DNA of 64,000 nucleotides from Paraburkholderia sp. BCC1886 (GTDB lineage Bacteria > Pseudomonadota > Gammaproteobacteria > Burkholderiales > Burkholderiaceae), in NCBI RefSeq assembly GCF_900996245.1, contig NZ_CAAJGK010000107.1, positions 259,099 through 323,098 on the forward strand. The letters run 5' to 3'. Positions 26,279 through 35,193 of this stretch are shown in pieces. A model generated the notes under the pieces. It searched no databases, was not told where the DNA came from, and worked only from the letters and a program-made list of their open reading frames with translations. Positions within the stretch are counted from its first letter, which is position 1; each line of letters opens with the position of its first letter. A program made the translations under genes and the position numbers.

Positions 26279-27283
26279 ATGGCACACATGATCTGGAAAG
26301 GCGCGATCAGCTTCGGCCTCGTGCACGTACCGGTGCAGCTTTATCCGGCGACGCAGTCGGAGAAGGTCGGCTTCAATCTGCTGGACAAACGCACGATCGA
26401 CCCGATCGGCTACAAGCAGATCAATAAACGCACCGGCAAGGACGTCACGCGCGACAACATCGTGCGCGGCTTCGAGTACGAGAAAGATAAGTACGTCGTG
26501 CTGTCGGACGACGAAATCCGCTCGGCGAACCCCGAATCGACGCAGACCGTCGACATTCTAGCGTTCGTCGATGCGCCCGATATCTCGTTCCTCTATCTCG
26601 ACACGCCGTACTTCCTCACGCCGGACCGCAAGGGCGAAAAGGTCTACGCGCTGCTGCGAGAAGCGATGAAGTCGTCCGGCAAGGTCGGCGTGGCGAGCGT
26701 AGTGCTGCACAACAAGCAGCATCTGGCGGCGTTGATCCCGGTCGGTCCGGTGCTCGCGCTGAACACGTTGCGCTGGGCGTCGGAGGTGCGCGAACTCGAC
26801 GAGTTCAAGTTGCCGCCCGACGGCATGAAAGCGGCAGGCGTCAGCTCGCGCGAACTCGACATGGCGAAGAAACTGATTGACGACATGAGCGACCCGTGGG
26901 ATCCCGCGCAGTATCACGACACGTTTCGCGACGACATCATGGCGCTGGTCGACCGCAAAGTTCGCTCTGGGAAGACCGAGGAAATCACCGAGGTCGACAC
27001 GCCGCGCGAATCGAATCAATCGGCCGATATTCTCGATCTGTCCGACCTGCTCAAGCGCAGTCTGGGACGTGGGAAGGGCAAGCCCGCAGCGGGCGGTCGC
27101 AAGAGTGCCGCGCGCGCCGAAGAAGAGGACGACGAAGCCGACGAGGACGATGCCAAGGCCGTCAAGCCGGCCCGCAAGAAAGCGCCCGCGGCTCGCAAGA
27201 CCGCCGGCAGCGCAGCGGGCTCGAGTGGACGCGCCAGCGCGAAGAGCGCGCCCGCGGCGCGTAAGCGTCGCGCCGCGGCCTGA
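26279..27283 (+). CDS. ku: Non-homologous end-joining protein Ku
   Basis: Homodimeric DNA-end-binding protein of bacterial NHEJ, 334 residues. The Ku core is residues 1-260 (MAHMIWKGAISFGLVHVPVQ, then LYLDTPYFLTPD and RELDMAKKLIDDMSDPWDPAQY). The C-terminal about 75 residues are Lys/Arg/Ala/Ser-rich with a short acidic patch, a basic tail of the type that contributes to DNA binding and LigD contact. An upstream in-frame start at 26201 is less likely; the ATG at 26279 has GAGGA 7 nt before it. ligD starts 29 nt after the stop. Confidence 0.94.
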   Translation: MAHMIWKGAISFGLVHVPVQLYPATQSEKVGFNLLDKRTIDPIGYKQINKRTGKDVTRDNIVRGFEYEKDKYVVLSDDEIRSANPESTQTVDILAFVDAPDISFLYLDTPYFLTPDRKGEKVYALLREAMKSSGKVGVASVVLHNKQHLAALIPVGPVLALNTLRWASEVRELDEFKLPPDGMKAAGVSSRELDMAKKLIDDMSDPWDPAQYHDTFRDDIMALVDRKVRSGKTEEITEVDTPRESNQSADILDLSDLLKRSLGRGKGKPAAGGRKSAARAEEEDDEADEDDAKAVKPARKKAPAARKTAGSAAGSSGRASAKSAPAARKRRAAA

Positions 27284-27312
27284 TCTACCAGCCTGGCGAC
27301 GACGTCCCTGCC

Positions 27313-30180
27313 ATGAACGACCGACTCGATCTCTATCACCGCAAACGCCGTTTCGACGACACGCCGGAGCCGTCGGGTCTCGCCGCGCGCAAACGGGCAG
27401 GGGCCGGCCGCAAGACGGCCGTGCTCTCCTATGTGATCCAGGAGCACGATGCGCGGCATCTGCATTACGACTTCCGGCTCGAACTGAACGGTACGCTGTT
27501 GTCCTGGGCCGTGCCCAAAGGGCCGAGCCTCGACCCTTCGGTGAAGCGGCTCGCGGTGCACGTCGAGGATCATCCGGTGGAGTACGGATCGTTCGAAGGG
27601 GAGATTCCGGCGGGCAACTATGGCGCGGGGACGGTGATCGTGTGGGATCGCGGCACCTGGGAGCCGATCGGCGGCGCCGACGAAGCGGCGCGCTCGTATC
27701 AGGCCGGCAAGCTCAAATTCAGGCTCCATGGCGACAAGTTGCAAGGCGGCTGGACGCTGGTACGCAGCCACATGCGCGGCAGTGGCGACAAGGAGCAATG
27801 GCTGCTGATCAAGGAGCGCGACGAAGAGGCGCGCCCCGAGGGCGAATACGACGTGCTGAAGAAGCGGCCGGGCAGTGTGCTCGACGGCAAGGGCGCGAAG
27901 CCGGCCGCGAAGACGGCGAAGAAAACCGCGGCCGGCAGCGCGACCCGCCGCACGACCAAAGCCGCCACGCCGAGTGCGGAGAATGCGCCGAGTGCGAAGA
28001 AAGGGCCGAGTGCGAAGAAAGCGGCGTCGTCCAGCCGCGGCGACCCGAAGCGCCCCGACATCGTCGCTACGCGCACCACCGGATCGCTGCGCGAGCTGGC
28101 AGCCTCGCCATCCATCGAAGGCGCTCGAAAGGCGAAACTGCCGGCCACCTTCAAACCGCAACTGGCCACGCTGGTCGATGCCGCGCCACCGGGCGACGAC
28201 TGGTCGTATGAGATCAAATTCGATGGTTACCGGGTGCTCGCCCGCATCGAACGCAACGCCAAAGGCGCTCAGGTCCAGGTGTTCACGCGCGCCGGCAACG
28301 ACTGGACCGCCAAGTTCAGCCAGCAGGTGGAAGCATTCGCGGACCTCCCGCTGGAAAGCGCATGGCTCGACGGCGAAGCCGTGGTACTCGACGAGCGCGA
28401 CGTACCGAATTTCCAGGCGCTGCAAAACGCTTTCGATTCGAACCGTCCGCAGGACATCGTCGTCTATCTGTTCGACGTGCCGTTTCTGAACGGCTACGAC
28501 TTGCGCGAGGTGCCACTGGAGCAGCGTCGCGCGATCCTGCGTGCACTGCTGGACGGCGGCGACGAACGCGTGCTGCGCTTTTCGCACGACTTCGAGTTCA
28601 GCGCCGACGATCTTTTGAAAAGCGCGTGCGACATGGCGCTCGAAGGCATCATCGGCAAGCGGCGCGACAGTGGCTACCTGTCGGGCCGCTCGTCCTCGTG
28701 GATCAAACTGAAATGCCGGCGGCGTCAGGAGTTCGTGATCGGCGGCTATTCGGAACCGGCGGGCAGCCGTGCCGCGTTCGGCGCACTGCTGCTCGGCGTG
28801 TACGACGGCAAAGGCAAACTGCATTACGCCGGCCGTGTCGGCACCGGTTTCGATGCCGCGCTGCTGCGCTCGGTGAAGCAGGAACTCGACCGGCACGAGA
28901 CGAAGAAAATGCCCTTCGCCGAAGCGCCGCGCGAACGCAGTCGTACGCCGGTCCACTGGGTCGAGCCCAAACTCGTCGCCGAATGCAATTTTGCCGAGTG
29001 GACGAGCGACGGCATCGTGCGGCAGGCGTCCTTCGTGAGCCTGCGCAACGACAAGCCGGCGCGTCAGATCGTCAAGGAAGCACCCCGTCAAGGAGTCGAC
29101 GTGCAAGAGCAAACCGATGCGACGTCCAAAGCCGCGCCCAAGCGGGCGGTAGCGAAACCGGCGGCGGGAAAGACCGCCGCGGCCCCAGCGAAAACGGCAA
29201 AGTCAGCAAAAACGGCAAAACCGGCGAAGCCCGAGCAATCGGCAAAGGTAAAACCGGCAAAAGCCGCCAAACCGTCTGCCGCCGCTCCCACCGACATCGC
29301 CGGTGTGCGCGTCTCGCACCCCGATCGCGTGATCGACAAAAGCACCGGCGCGCGCAAGATCGATCTCGTTCAGTACTACGAGTCGGTCGCCGAATGGATG
29401 CTGCCGCATCTCGAGTCGCGTCCCGTCTCGCTGGTGCGTGCGCCGGAAGATATCGGCGGTGAGCTGTTTTTCCAGAAGCACAGCCAGAAGCTGTCGATTC
29501 CGAACGTCACGCAGCACGAAGGGCTCGACCCGGGACACCCGCCGCTGATCACCGTCGATACGCTCGAAGCACTTATCGGCGCCGCGCAGATGGGAACGGT
29601 CGAATTTCACACGTGGAATGCAGTGGCCTCGTCGATCGAGAAGCCCGACCGCGTCGTGTTCGATCTCGACCCGGACGCGTCGCTCGCGTGGGAGCGGATG
29701 ATCGAGGCCGCGCAGTTGACCCGCTCGCTGCTCGGGGAACTCGGGCTCAAATCGTTCTGCAAGACCAGCGGCGGTAAAGGCCTGCACGTGGTCGTGCCGC
29801 TCGCGAAGCAGGCCGGCTGGGACGAAGTCAAGGACTTCTCGCAAGCCGTCGCGCAGCACATGGCCACGACCCTGCCCAAGTACTTCAGCGCGAAGATGGG
29901 CGCGCAGAATCGCAAACAGAAAATTTTCGTCGACTACCTGCGCAATAACCGCGGCTCGAGCACCGTCGCCGCTTTCTCGGCGCGTGCGCGACCCGGACTC
30001 GGCGTCTCGGTGCCGCTCGCGTGGGAGGAAGTCGCGCAGACCACGAGCGGCGATCAATGGACCATTGAGAACCTGCACGAGCGCCTCGCCGATCTCGATC
30101 AGGACCCGTGGGCCGATTATGCGGGCACCCGGCAACGCATCACCGCGGCCATGCGCAAGCGTCTGGGCGCGGCGAAGTGA
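27313..30180 (+). CDS. ligD: Multifunctional DNA ligase D (PE-LIG-POL)
   Basis: End-processing and sealing enzyme of bacterial NHEJ, 955 residues in PE-LIG-POL order as in Pseudomonas. The 3'-phosphoesterase domain is about residues 38-180 (EHDARHLHYDFRLEL). The ATP-dependent ligase domain is about 270-590, with the adenylated lysine K302 in EIKFDGYRVLAR. The polymerase/primase domain is about 660-955, with D786 and D788 in VFDLDPDASLAWE. Two low-complexity Ala/Lys linkers (about 195-250 and 596-655) separate the domains. All catalytic motifs are intact. It is adjacent to ku, the usual pairing. Confidence 0.95.
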   Translation: MNDRLDLYHRKRRFDDTPEPSGLAARKRAGAGRKTAVLSYVIQEHDARHLHYDFRLELNGTLLSWAVPKGPSLDPSVKRLAVHVEDHPVEYGSFEGEIPAGNYGAGTVIVWDRGTWEPIGGADEAARSYQAGKLKFRLHGDKLQGGWTLVRSHMRGSGDKEQWLLIKERDEEARPEGEYDVLKKRPGSVLDGKGAKPAAKTAKKTAAGSATRRTTKAATPSAENAPSAKKGPSAKKAASSSRGDPKRPDIVATRTTGSLRELAASPSIEGARKAKLPATFKPQLATLVDAAPPGDDWSYEIKFDGYRVLARIERNAKGAQVQVFTRAGNDWTAKFSQQVEAFADLPLESAWLDGEAVVLDERDVPNFQALQNAFDSNRPQDIVVYLFDVPFLNGYDLREVPLEQRRAILRALLDGGDERVLRFSHDFEFSADDLLKSACDMALEGIIGKRRDSGYLSGRSSSWIKLKCRRRQEFVIGGYSEPAGSRAAFGALLLGVYDGKGKLHYAGRVGTGFDAALLRSVKQELDRHETKKMPFAEAPRERSRTPVHWVEPKLVAECNFAEWTSDGIVRQASFVSLRNDKPARQIVKEAPRQGVDVQEQTDATSKAAPKRAVAKPAAGKTAAAPAKTAKSAKTAKPAKPEQSAKVKPAKAAKPSAAAPTDIAGVRVSHPDRVIDKSTGARKIDLVQYYESVAEWMLPHLESRPVSLVRAPEDIGGELFFQKHSQKLSIPNVTQHEGLDPGHPPLITVDTLEALIGAAQMGTVEFHTWNAVASSIEKPDRVVFDLDPDASLAWERMIEAAQLTRSLLGELGLKSFCKTSGGKGLHVVVPLAKQAGWDEVKDFSQAVAQHMATTLPKYFSAKMGAQNRKQKIFVDYLRNNRGSSTVAAFSARARPGLGVSVPLAWEEVAQTTSGDQWTIENLHERLADLDQDPWADYAGTRQRITAAMRKRLGAAK

Positions 30181-30244
30181 TTCGCGTGCAGCGAGCCCAC
30201 GGTCCGCTGCACCGGCCGGCATCCCGAACAACCAGGAGCAGACC

Positions 30245-30532
30245 ATGAACATGAAGACCACACCGCAATCCTCCGATGGCGACAAGCAAGCCGATCCACA
30301 CGCCGCCAAGCATCCGGAGTCGATGCAGGAGGCGTCCGCGCCGTTGCCGCACGAGAACGATCAGCAGGCCGAGTCACAGCACGAGGAGAATCCGCGTCAC
30401 GTCGGCAAGCAGGCGCATAGCGACGTCGAGCGCGGACTGCAGGACACCGACCGGCGCGGCGGCGACGATTATCAGCAGAAGACCCAGAACGACGCGCACA
30501 CCGACGTCAATTCGGACCAGAAGCCGGACTAG
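30245..30532 (+). CDS. Small hydrophilic protein downstream of ligD
   Basis: 95 residues; family not recognised. No signal peptide or membrane segment. It is rich in Asp, Glu, Gln, His and Asn, starts MNMKTTPQSSDGDKQADPHA and contains VERGLQDTDRRGGDDYQQK; it looks disordered, like stress or hydrophilin-type proteins. CAGGAGCAG sits about 6 nt before the ATG, a good ribosome-binding site. It lies 64 nt after ligD on the same strand, so co-transcription is possible, but a role in end joining is only a guess. Confidence 0.7.
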   Translation: MNMKTTPQSSDGDKQADPHAAKHPESMQEASAPLPHENDQQAESQHEENPRHVGKQAHSDVERGLQDTDRRGGDDYQQKTQNDAHTDVNSDQKPD

Positions 30533-30538
30533 GCCAGG

Positions 30539-31525
30539 CTAGCTTGAATCAGAAGCGGAACTGGCTGGGCCGATTCCTGGCTCGACATCCCAATACGGTG
30601 GATCGCCGAAATGCGCGGCGAGGAAATCGATGAAGGCGAGCGTCTTGGGCGGCACGAACGCGCGGCTCGGATAGACCGCCCAGATGGCGACGGTTTCCGC
30701 GAGCGGATAGCTGTCCAGCACGCTGACGAGTTCGCCGCTGCGCAGAAAAGGCGCGACGTCCCATGTCGATTTCAGCGCGATGCCGAAGCCGTCCAGCAAA
30801 GCATCGCGAATCACTTCGCCGTTGTCCGTGACGAGTCGTCCGGTCACCCGCACGGTCAGGTTGCCCGCAGGGGTGACGAACGCCCAGTCGCGCTGATCCG
30901 ACAGCAGCACGCATTCGTGCTGCGCCAGATCGGACGGATGATGCGGTGTGCCATGCGCGGCGAGGTAGGCGGGCGACGCGCACAACACCCGGTGGTTGAC
31001 GGCCAGCCGCCGCGCAATCAGCGACGAATCCTTCAGCTCGCCGACGCGGATCGCAACGTCGACCCCGGCGTCGACCAGATCGACGATGTGATCGGTCAGA
31101 CGCAGATCGACGCTGACGCCCGGAAAGCGCCGCAAAAATTCGCTGATGACCGGCGACACATGCTGCCGCCCGAACGCGGACGACATCGACACGCGCAAGC
31201 GGCCCTGCGGTTCGGCGAGCGCCCGCCCGACCGAGGCGCGCGCGGCGTCCGCCGCATCGAGCAGCGCCTGGGCGCGGGCCATGAAAACTTCGCCGTCCTG
31301 CGTCACGCTGATTCGACGCGTGGTCCGGTGCAGCAGACGCGCGCCCAGCAGCTTTTCGAGTTGCGCGATGCGCGAACTCGCTACCGCTGCGGAAAGCCCG
31401 AATTCGCGCCCGGCCGCAGACACGTTGGCAAGCAGCGCGGCGCGCACGAACAGCGCGACGTCCAGCAGGTCGAGACGCTCACGGCCACTGGCGTTAGTCG
31501 AAACAGACGACGGCGGAATATCCAT
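30539..31525 (-). CDS. LysR-family transcriptional regulator
   Basis: 328 residues with the N-terminal winged helix-turn-helix near residues 20-80 (FVRAALLANVSAAGREFGLS, then QLEKLLGARLLHRTTRRISVT) and a LysR substrate-binding domain of the CrgA-like subgroup (MSSAFGRQHVSPVISEFLRRFPGV). The ATG at 31525 is preferred; a TTG at 31540 would add five residues. It is divergent from the alcohol dehydrogenase-like gene and probably regulates it. A dyad at 31530-31553 lies just before its start. Confidence 0.9.
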   Translation of the reverse strand: MDIPPSSVSTNASGRERLDLLDVALFVRAALLANVSAAGREFGLSAAVASSRIAQLEKLLGARLLHRTTRRISVTQDGEVFMARAQALLDAADAARASVGRALAEPQGRLRVSMSSAFGRQHVSPVISEFLRRFPGVSVDLRLTDHIVDLVDAGVDVAIRVGELKDSSLIARRLAVNHRVLCASPAYLAAHGTPHHPSDLAQHECVLLSDQRDWAFVTPAGNLTVRVTGRLVTDNGEVIRDALLDGFGIALKSTWDVAPFLRSGELVSVLDSYPLAETVAIWAVYPSRAFVPPKTLAFIDFLAAHFGDPPYWDVEPGIGPASSASDSS

Positions 31526-31529
31526 TGTT

Positions 31530-31553
31530 CTGAAAATCAAAAAGATGTTTCAG
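31530..31553. promoter_or_regulatory. Candidate LysR-type operator
   Basis: CTGAAA-N12-TTTCAG inverted repeat in the divergent gap, immediately upstream of the lysR ATG. Size and position fit an autoregulatory LysR site. Confidence 0.4.
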
Positions 31554-31657
31554 TCATTATGGCGGTTTTGCGAGAAGAAAAAAGCTCTTAGGATGAGCGC
31601 ACTGGGATCGGCGGCCTGCCGGTCCCGTCTTTCCAAACGAAACGAACAGGAGTTGCA

Positions 31658-32674
31658 ATGAAAGCCGTGGGTCTATACCGCTATTTGCCGATCGACCAGA
31701 CCGAATCGCTGGTCGATGTTGAAATCCCCACCCCGCAAGCAACCGGCCGCGATCTGCTGGTCAAGGTGGAAGCCATCTCCGTGAACCCGGTCGACACCAA
31801 GGTGCGCGCGCCGAAAGACAAGGTCGAGCCGGAACCGCGTGTGCTGGGTTGGGACGCGGCGGGCACGGTGGCCGCGGTCGGTCCGGACGTGACGCTGTTC
31901 AAGGTCGGCGATCCGGTGTTTTACGCGGGCAGCATCACGCGGCCGGGTGCGAACAGCGAGTTTCATCTGGTCGATGAACGCATTGTCGGGCGCAAGCCGG
32001 CGTCGCTCGATTTCACGCACGCCGCGGCGCTGCCGCTGACTGCGATTACCGCGTGGGAAGCGCTGTTCGACCGCCTCGGCGTGTCGCCGCAAGGCGCGGA
32101 CGAAGGCCGCACGGTGCTGATCGTCGGCGGGGCGGGCGGGGTTGGGTCCATCGGTATTCAACTGGCCAAACAACTGGCGAAACTGAAGGTGATCGCCACT
32201 GCGTCGCGACCGGAATCGGCGAAATGGTGTATCGACCTGGGCGCCGATCACACCGTCGACCACTTCGGGAACGTGCCCGCGCAACTGAAGCAACTCGGCA
32301 TCGAGCAGGTCGATTACGTGCTGATCTTCAACGATACGGACAACAACTTCGCGGCGGCGGTCGAGGTTTTGAAGCCGCAAGGTGGCATCTGCACGATCGT
32401 CGAAAACAGCAAGTCCTTGCCGATCGAACTGTTGAAGCCGAAGAGCGGCGCGTTCCATTGGGAGTTGATGTTCACGCGCTCCATGTTCGGCACGCCCGAC
32501 ATGATCGAGCAGCACAAGCTCTTGACCGAGGTGGCGCGCCTCGTCGACGCCGGAGCGTTGCGCACAACGTTGGGCGAAAACATCGGCAGGATCAACGCGG
32601 AAAACCTGCGTCGCGCGCACGCTCTGCTCGAAGCCGGACGCGCAATCGGCAAGCTCGTGCTGACGGGCTTTTAA
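31658..32674 (+). CDS. Zinc-binding alcohol dehydrogenase family protein (quinone reductase-like)
   Basis: Medium-chain dehydrogenase/reductase of the zinc-independent quinone-reductase-like branch, 338 residues, starting MKAVGLYRYLPIDQTESLVD. The Rossmann motif is VGGAGGVGSIGIQLAKQLA near residue 155. No catalytic zinc cysteine is seen. AGGAG lies 6 nt before the ATG. The divergent LysR gene suggests induction by an electrophile, quinone or alcohol. The substrate is not predictable. Confidence 0.87.
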   Translation: MKAVGLYRYLPIDQTESLVDVEIPTPQATGRDLLVKVEAISVNPVDTKVRAPKDKVEPEPRVLGWDAAGTVAAVGPDVTLFKVGDPVFYAGSITRPGANSEFHLVDERIVGRKPASLDFTHAAALPLTAITAWEALFDRLGVSPQGADEGRTVLIVGGAGGVGSIGIQLAKQLAKLKVIATASRPESAKWCIDLGADHTVDHFGNVPAQLKQLGIEQVDYVLIFNDTDNNFAAAVEVLKPQGGICTIVENSKSLPIELLKPKSGAFHWELMFTRSMFGTPDMIEQHKLLTEVARLVDAGALRTTLGENIGRINAENLRRAHALLEAGRAIGKLVLTGF

Positions 32675-32693
32675 GGATAGAAACGCTCGTCCT

Positions 32694-32758
32694 GCTGCCT
32701 GAAGAAGACGCTGAAAAGTCACCTCGACAAGCGGGTATACACCCGCTCTTCAGGCAGC
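32694..32758. repeat. Nested inverted repeat in the intergenic region
   Basis: Outer perfect 12-bp arms GCTGCCTGAAGA (32694-32705) and TCTTCAGGCAGC (32747-32758), with an inner AGCGGGT-ATAC-ACCCGCT hairpin (32730-32747) sharing one base. No T tract follows, so it is not a typical intrinsic terminator. Confidence 0.8.
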
Positions 32759-32886
32759 GCGTAGCGCTGTGCTTGGCGTTAGACTGACAACGCATCTTGC
32801 CAGCACAGTTGCGTGTCCCTTGACCGGCGCAGTCGTCGCCATCGGCTCAAAGCGGGCGGGCAGCGATACAACAACGAGGTGACAGT

Positions 32887-33471
32887 ATGAGCTCCAGCTA
32901 CCCACGCTCTGGCGTGTCCGTGGTCGCGTCTCTGGCTACTCTGGCTACTCTGGCTACGCTCGCGGGCGCATTGATCGCGGTAATCCCGGCCGCAGAAGCG
33001 GCCACGCCGATTACCGTGACATCGCAATCGGCGCTCGACGGACCGATTCGCTACACCGTGCGGGTCACGTCCAAACAGTTCGGCAATGCGCAGGAAACCC
33101 GCACGATCCGCTCCGGTCAATCCGACGACTTCACGTGGAAGACCGTGCCGCCCGGTGGTCCCGTCGCGGCAACGCAGGCCTGCCCCAACTACACTTCGCT
33201 ACCCCTCGATGCCAACGGCGCGATGATCCGCCAGACGCAGATACGCTTTGCGCCGGTGGTCGGCAGCGACGGTACCGCGACGGTGCAACTGAGCTTCCAG
33301 GCGCAGATGCCGCAAGGCGACAAGTCGGTGACGAGCGGCGGTCAGACGATCAAGTGTCCGAACGACGTTACCGTCAGTCAGATCGTGCGCTTTACGATGG
33401 CCACCAGCGGCAGCACGAAAACGCTGACGCTCGACGACGGCACTGAAATAGCGGTAAGCGCGAAGCGCTAA
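32887..33471 (+). CDS. Hypothetical secreted protein with 9-bp repeat in its signal peptide
   Basis: 194 residues, probably a family of unknown function found in Burkholderiaceae. The signal peptide contains three LAT units (SLATLATLATLAGALIAVI) and an AEA-A cleavage site near residue 38. The mature part is Thr/Ser/Gln-rich with predicted beta strands and two cysteines (ACPN, IKCPND) that could form a disulfide. GAGGTGA precedes the ATG. It is a single gene between the dehydrogenase gene and the fet-like genes, convergent with the latter. Confidence 0.7.
   Translation: MSSSYPRSGVSVVASLATLATLATLAGALIAVIPAAEAATPITVTSQSALDGPIRYTVRVTSKQFGNAQETRTIRSGQSDDFTWKTVPPGGPVAATQACPNYTSLPLDANGAMIRQTQIRFAPVVGSDGTATVQLSFQAQMPQGDKSVTSGGQTIKCPNDVTVSQIVRFTMATSGSTKTLTLDDGTEIAVSAKR
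32932..32958 (+). repeat. 9-bp tandem repeat in a signal-peptide coding region
   Basis: Three copies of CTGGCTACT (last one CTGGCTACG). Each unit adds three residues to the hydrophobic core of the signal peptide without changing frame. Confidence 0.85.
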
Positions 33472-33514
33472 AGCGCGGGCGACGAGCCGCTTCGACGGCA
33501 AGCCGGCGGCTTCG

Positions 33515-34333
33515 TCACGGACTTCCTTGGCGGCGCCGCGCCGTGCGTTCCACGAGTCGCGCCGACAGAAACCGGTGCTCGGCCGAAAACAGCCGGCGGT
33601 ACGTGAGCAGCACGGCGCCCACCGTCCCCAAGGCGGACGAAGCGGCAATCAGGAACATGATCACGATCTGATAGCGCACCGCCTGGAGCGGCGACTGTCC
33701 GGCGAGTACCTGACCGGTCATCATGCCGGGCAGGCTCACGACGCCGACCACCGCCATCTGGTTGAGCGTCGGCATCATGCCGGCCCGCACGGCCTGGCGC
33801 GCCGGGTCCTGCGCCGCTTCCCAACGGGTGGCGCCGAGCGCAAGTGCCATGTCCACCCGATCGCGCCGCGCGGTCAGTTCCTCGATCATCCGTTCTATCC
33901 CGAGCGAGACACCCGTCAGCGTGTTGCCGAGGATCATGCCGAGAATCGGAATCGCGTATTGCGGTTCGTACCATGGGTGAATGCGGATTACCGCGAACAG
34001 TCCGACGGCGCCGACCAGCCACGCACTGACCCAGATCGACAGGACACTGTCCGCGCGTTGCCCGGCGTAAGTGCGGCTGCCGCGTTGCGCGCCGGCGAAG
34101 CCCGCGATCAGCGTCATCGCGATCATCAGCGGCAGCACCACGAACCAGTGGCTGTAGCGGAACACCCAGCCGAGCACGTAGCCGATGGCCAGCAGTTGCA
34201 CGACGGTGCGTACGGCCGCCCACGCGAGCCGGCGTTCGAGATCGAGCTTGAGCGCGACCGATATCGCGCCGTTGACCACGATCAGCAGCGCTGCGATCGC
34301 GACGTCCCAGAGACTCAGGTTTTGCAGGCTCAT
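33515..34333 (-). CDS. fetB: FetB-like ABC transporter permease (YbbM/UPF0014)
   Basis: Membrane subunit of the FetAB-type exporter; E. coli FetAB lowers cytoplasmic iron under oxidative stress. The 272 residues have about seven hydrophobic segments. Family signatures include LKLDLERRLAWAAVRTVVQLLA in two parts, LGATRWEAAQDPARQAVRAGMMPTLNQM in two parts, and VVSLPGMMTGQVLAG. The start overlaps the stop of the ATPase gene by four bases (34330-34333), so the two are translationally coupled. Iron export is inferred from the family only. Confidence 0.85.
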   Translation of the reverse strand: MSLQNLSLWDVAIAALLIVVNGAISVALKLDLERRLAWAAVRTVVQLLAIGYVLGWVFRYSHWFVVLPLMIAMTLIAGFAGAQRGSRTYAGQRADSVLSIWVSAWLVGAVGLFAVIRIHPWYEPQYAIPILGMILGNTLTGVSLGIERMIEELTARRDRVDMALALGATRWEAAQDPARQAVRAGMMPTLNQMAVVGVVSLPGMMTGQVLAGQSPLQAVRYQIVIMFLIAASSALGTVGAVLLTYRRLFSAEHRFLSARLVERTARRRQGSP

Positions 34334-35064
34334 GCGCGCGCCTCGTGCGGGAGCGACGCTGCGGATGCCGTTTCGTCCAGCACGCCGGCGCGCATGCTCA
34401 GATGCCGCTGGCTCATGCGCGCGGCCTGCGCCGGATCGTGCGAGACCCAGATGGATGCGTGCTTGCGGGAAGCGGTCGCGCTGGCGTCGTCGTTATCGGC
34501 AAACCACGCATGCACCAGCGCTTCGATGGCTTGTGACGATTCCGGGGCGAGCGATGCAGTCGGTTCATCCAGCAGCAGGACTTCGGGTGAGAGTTGCAGC
34601 ACGCGGATCAGCGCGGCGATCTGCGCTTCGCCGCCGGACAATTCGCTCGCGCGCTTGTCGAGGAAGCCGGGACCGCGGCCCGCCTGTCCAACGAGCAGGG
34701 CCGCGCGCGCACGATCGAAACGCGCGTCGCGATACGCGCGCAACGTGAACGGATAACGCAGATTGTCTTCGACGCTGCCGTCGATCAACGCCGGCCGCTG
34801 CCGCAGATACGCGACGCTGCGTCGATAGCGAGGGATCGCGCCGCGCCCGATGCTCGCGCCACGCCACAGGACCCTTCCCGCATCGAGTGGATCGAGCAGC
34901 GCGAGCGCGCGCAGAAACACGCTCTTGCCCGAGCCGGATGGCCCGGTGATGGCGACGCGGTCGCCGGCTTGCAAAGCGAAGTCGGTCGGTTGTAGCAATA
35001 ACGCGCCGCTCGACGCGTCGCGCCGTGCGATATCGTCGGCGAGAACGAGGGGTGAATCCGGCAT
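34330..35064 (-). CDS. fetA: FetA-like ABC transporter ATP-binding protein
   Basis: ATPase partner of the FetB-like permease, 244 residues. Walker A is GPSGSGKS, the Q-loop region is YLRQRPALIDGS, the signature is LSGGEAQ, and Walker B is LLLDEPTASL; the switch histidine is in WVSHDPAQ. The ATG at 35064 (MPDSPLVLADD) was chosen because it begins just before the ABC core; a longer frame upstream looks non-coding. It is the first gene of the two-gene operon, divergent from asmA. Confidence 0.86.
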   Translation of the reverse strand: MPDSPLVLADDIARRDASSGALLLQPTDFALQAGDRVAITGPSGSGKSVFLRALALLDPLDAGRVLWRGASIGRGAIPRYRRSVAYLRQRPALIDGSVEDNLRYPFTLRAYRDARFDRARAALLVGQAGRGPGFLDKRASELSGGEAQIAALIRVLQLSPEVLLLDEPTASLAPESSQAIEALVHAWFADNDDASATASRKHASIWVSHDPAQAARMSQRHLSMRAGVLDETASAASLPHEARA

Positions 35065-35193
35065 GGGCACGTAGGGAAGAGGTATCGGGCTGCCGCATGA
35101 TAAATCGACAGGTCTTAGGCGGTCATGCGCTATCGGTCGGGCACGCAACGTGCTGCCCGAGCAGCAACGTATAAAAACCCGCGGAGCCTCTCA

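Noticed and set aside
27016..29112. 698-codon open frame on the minus strand over ku and ligD
   Set aside because: Antisense to well-defined Ku and LigD domains; composition is Arg/Ala/Leu-biased and no start signal is seen.
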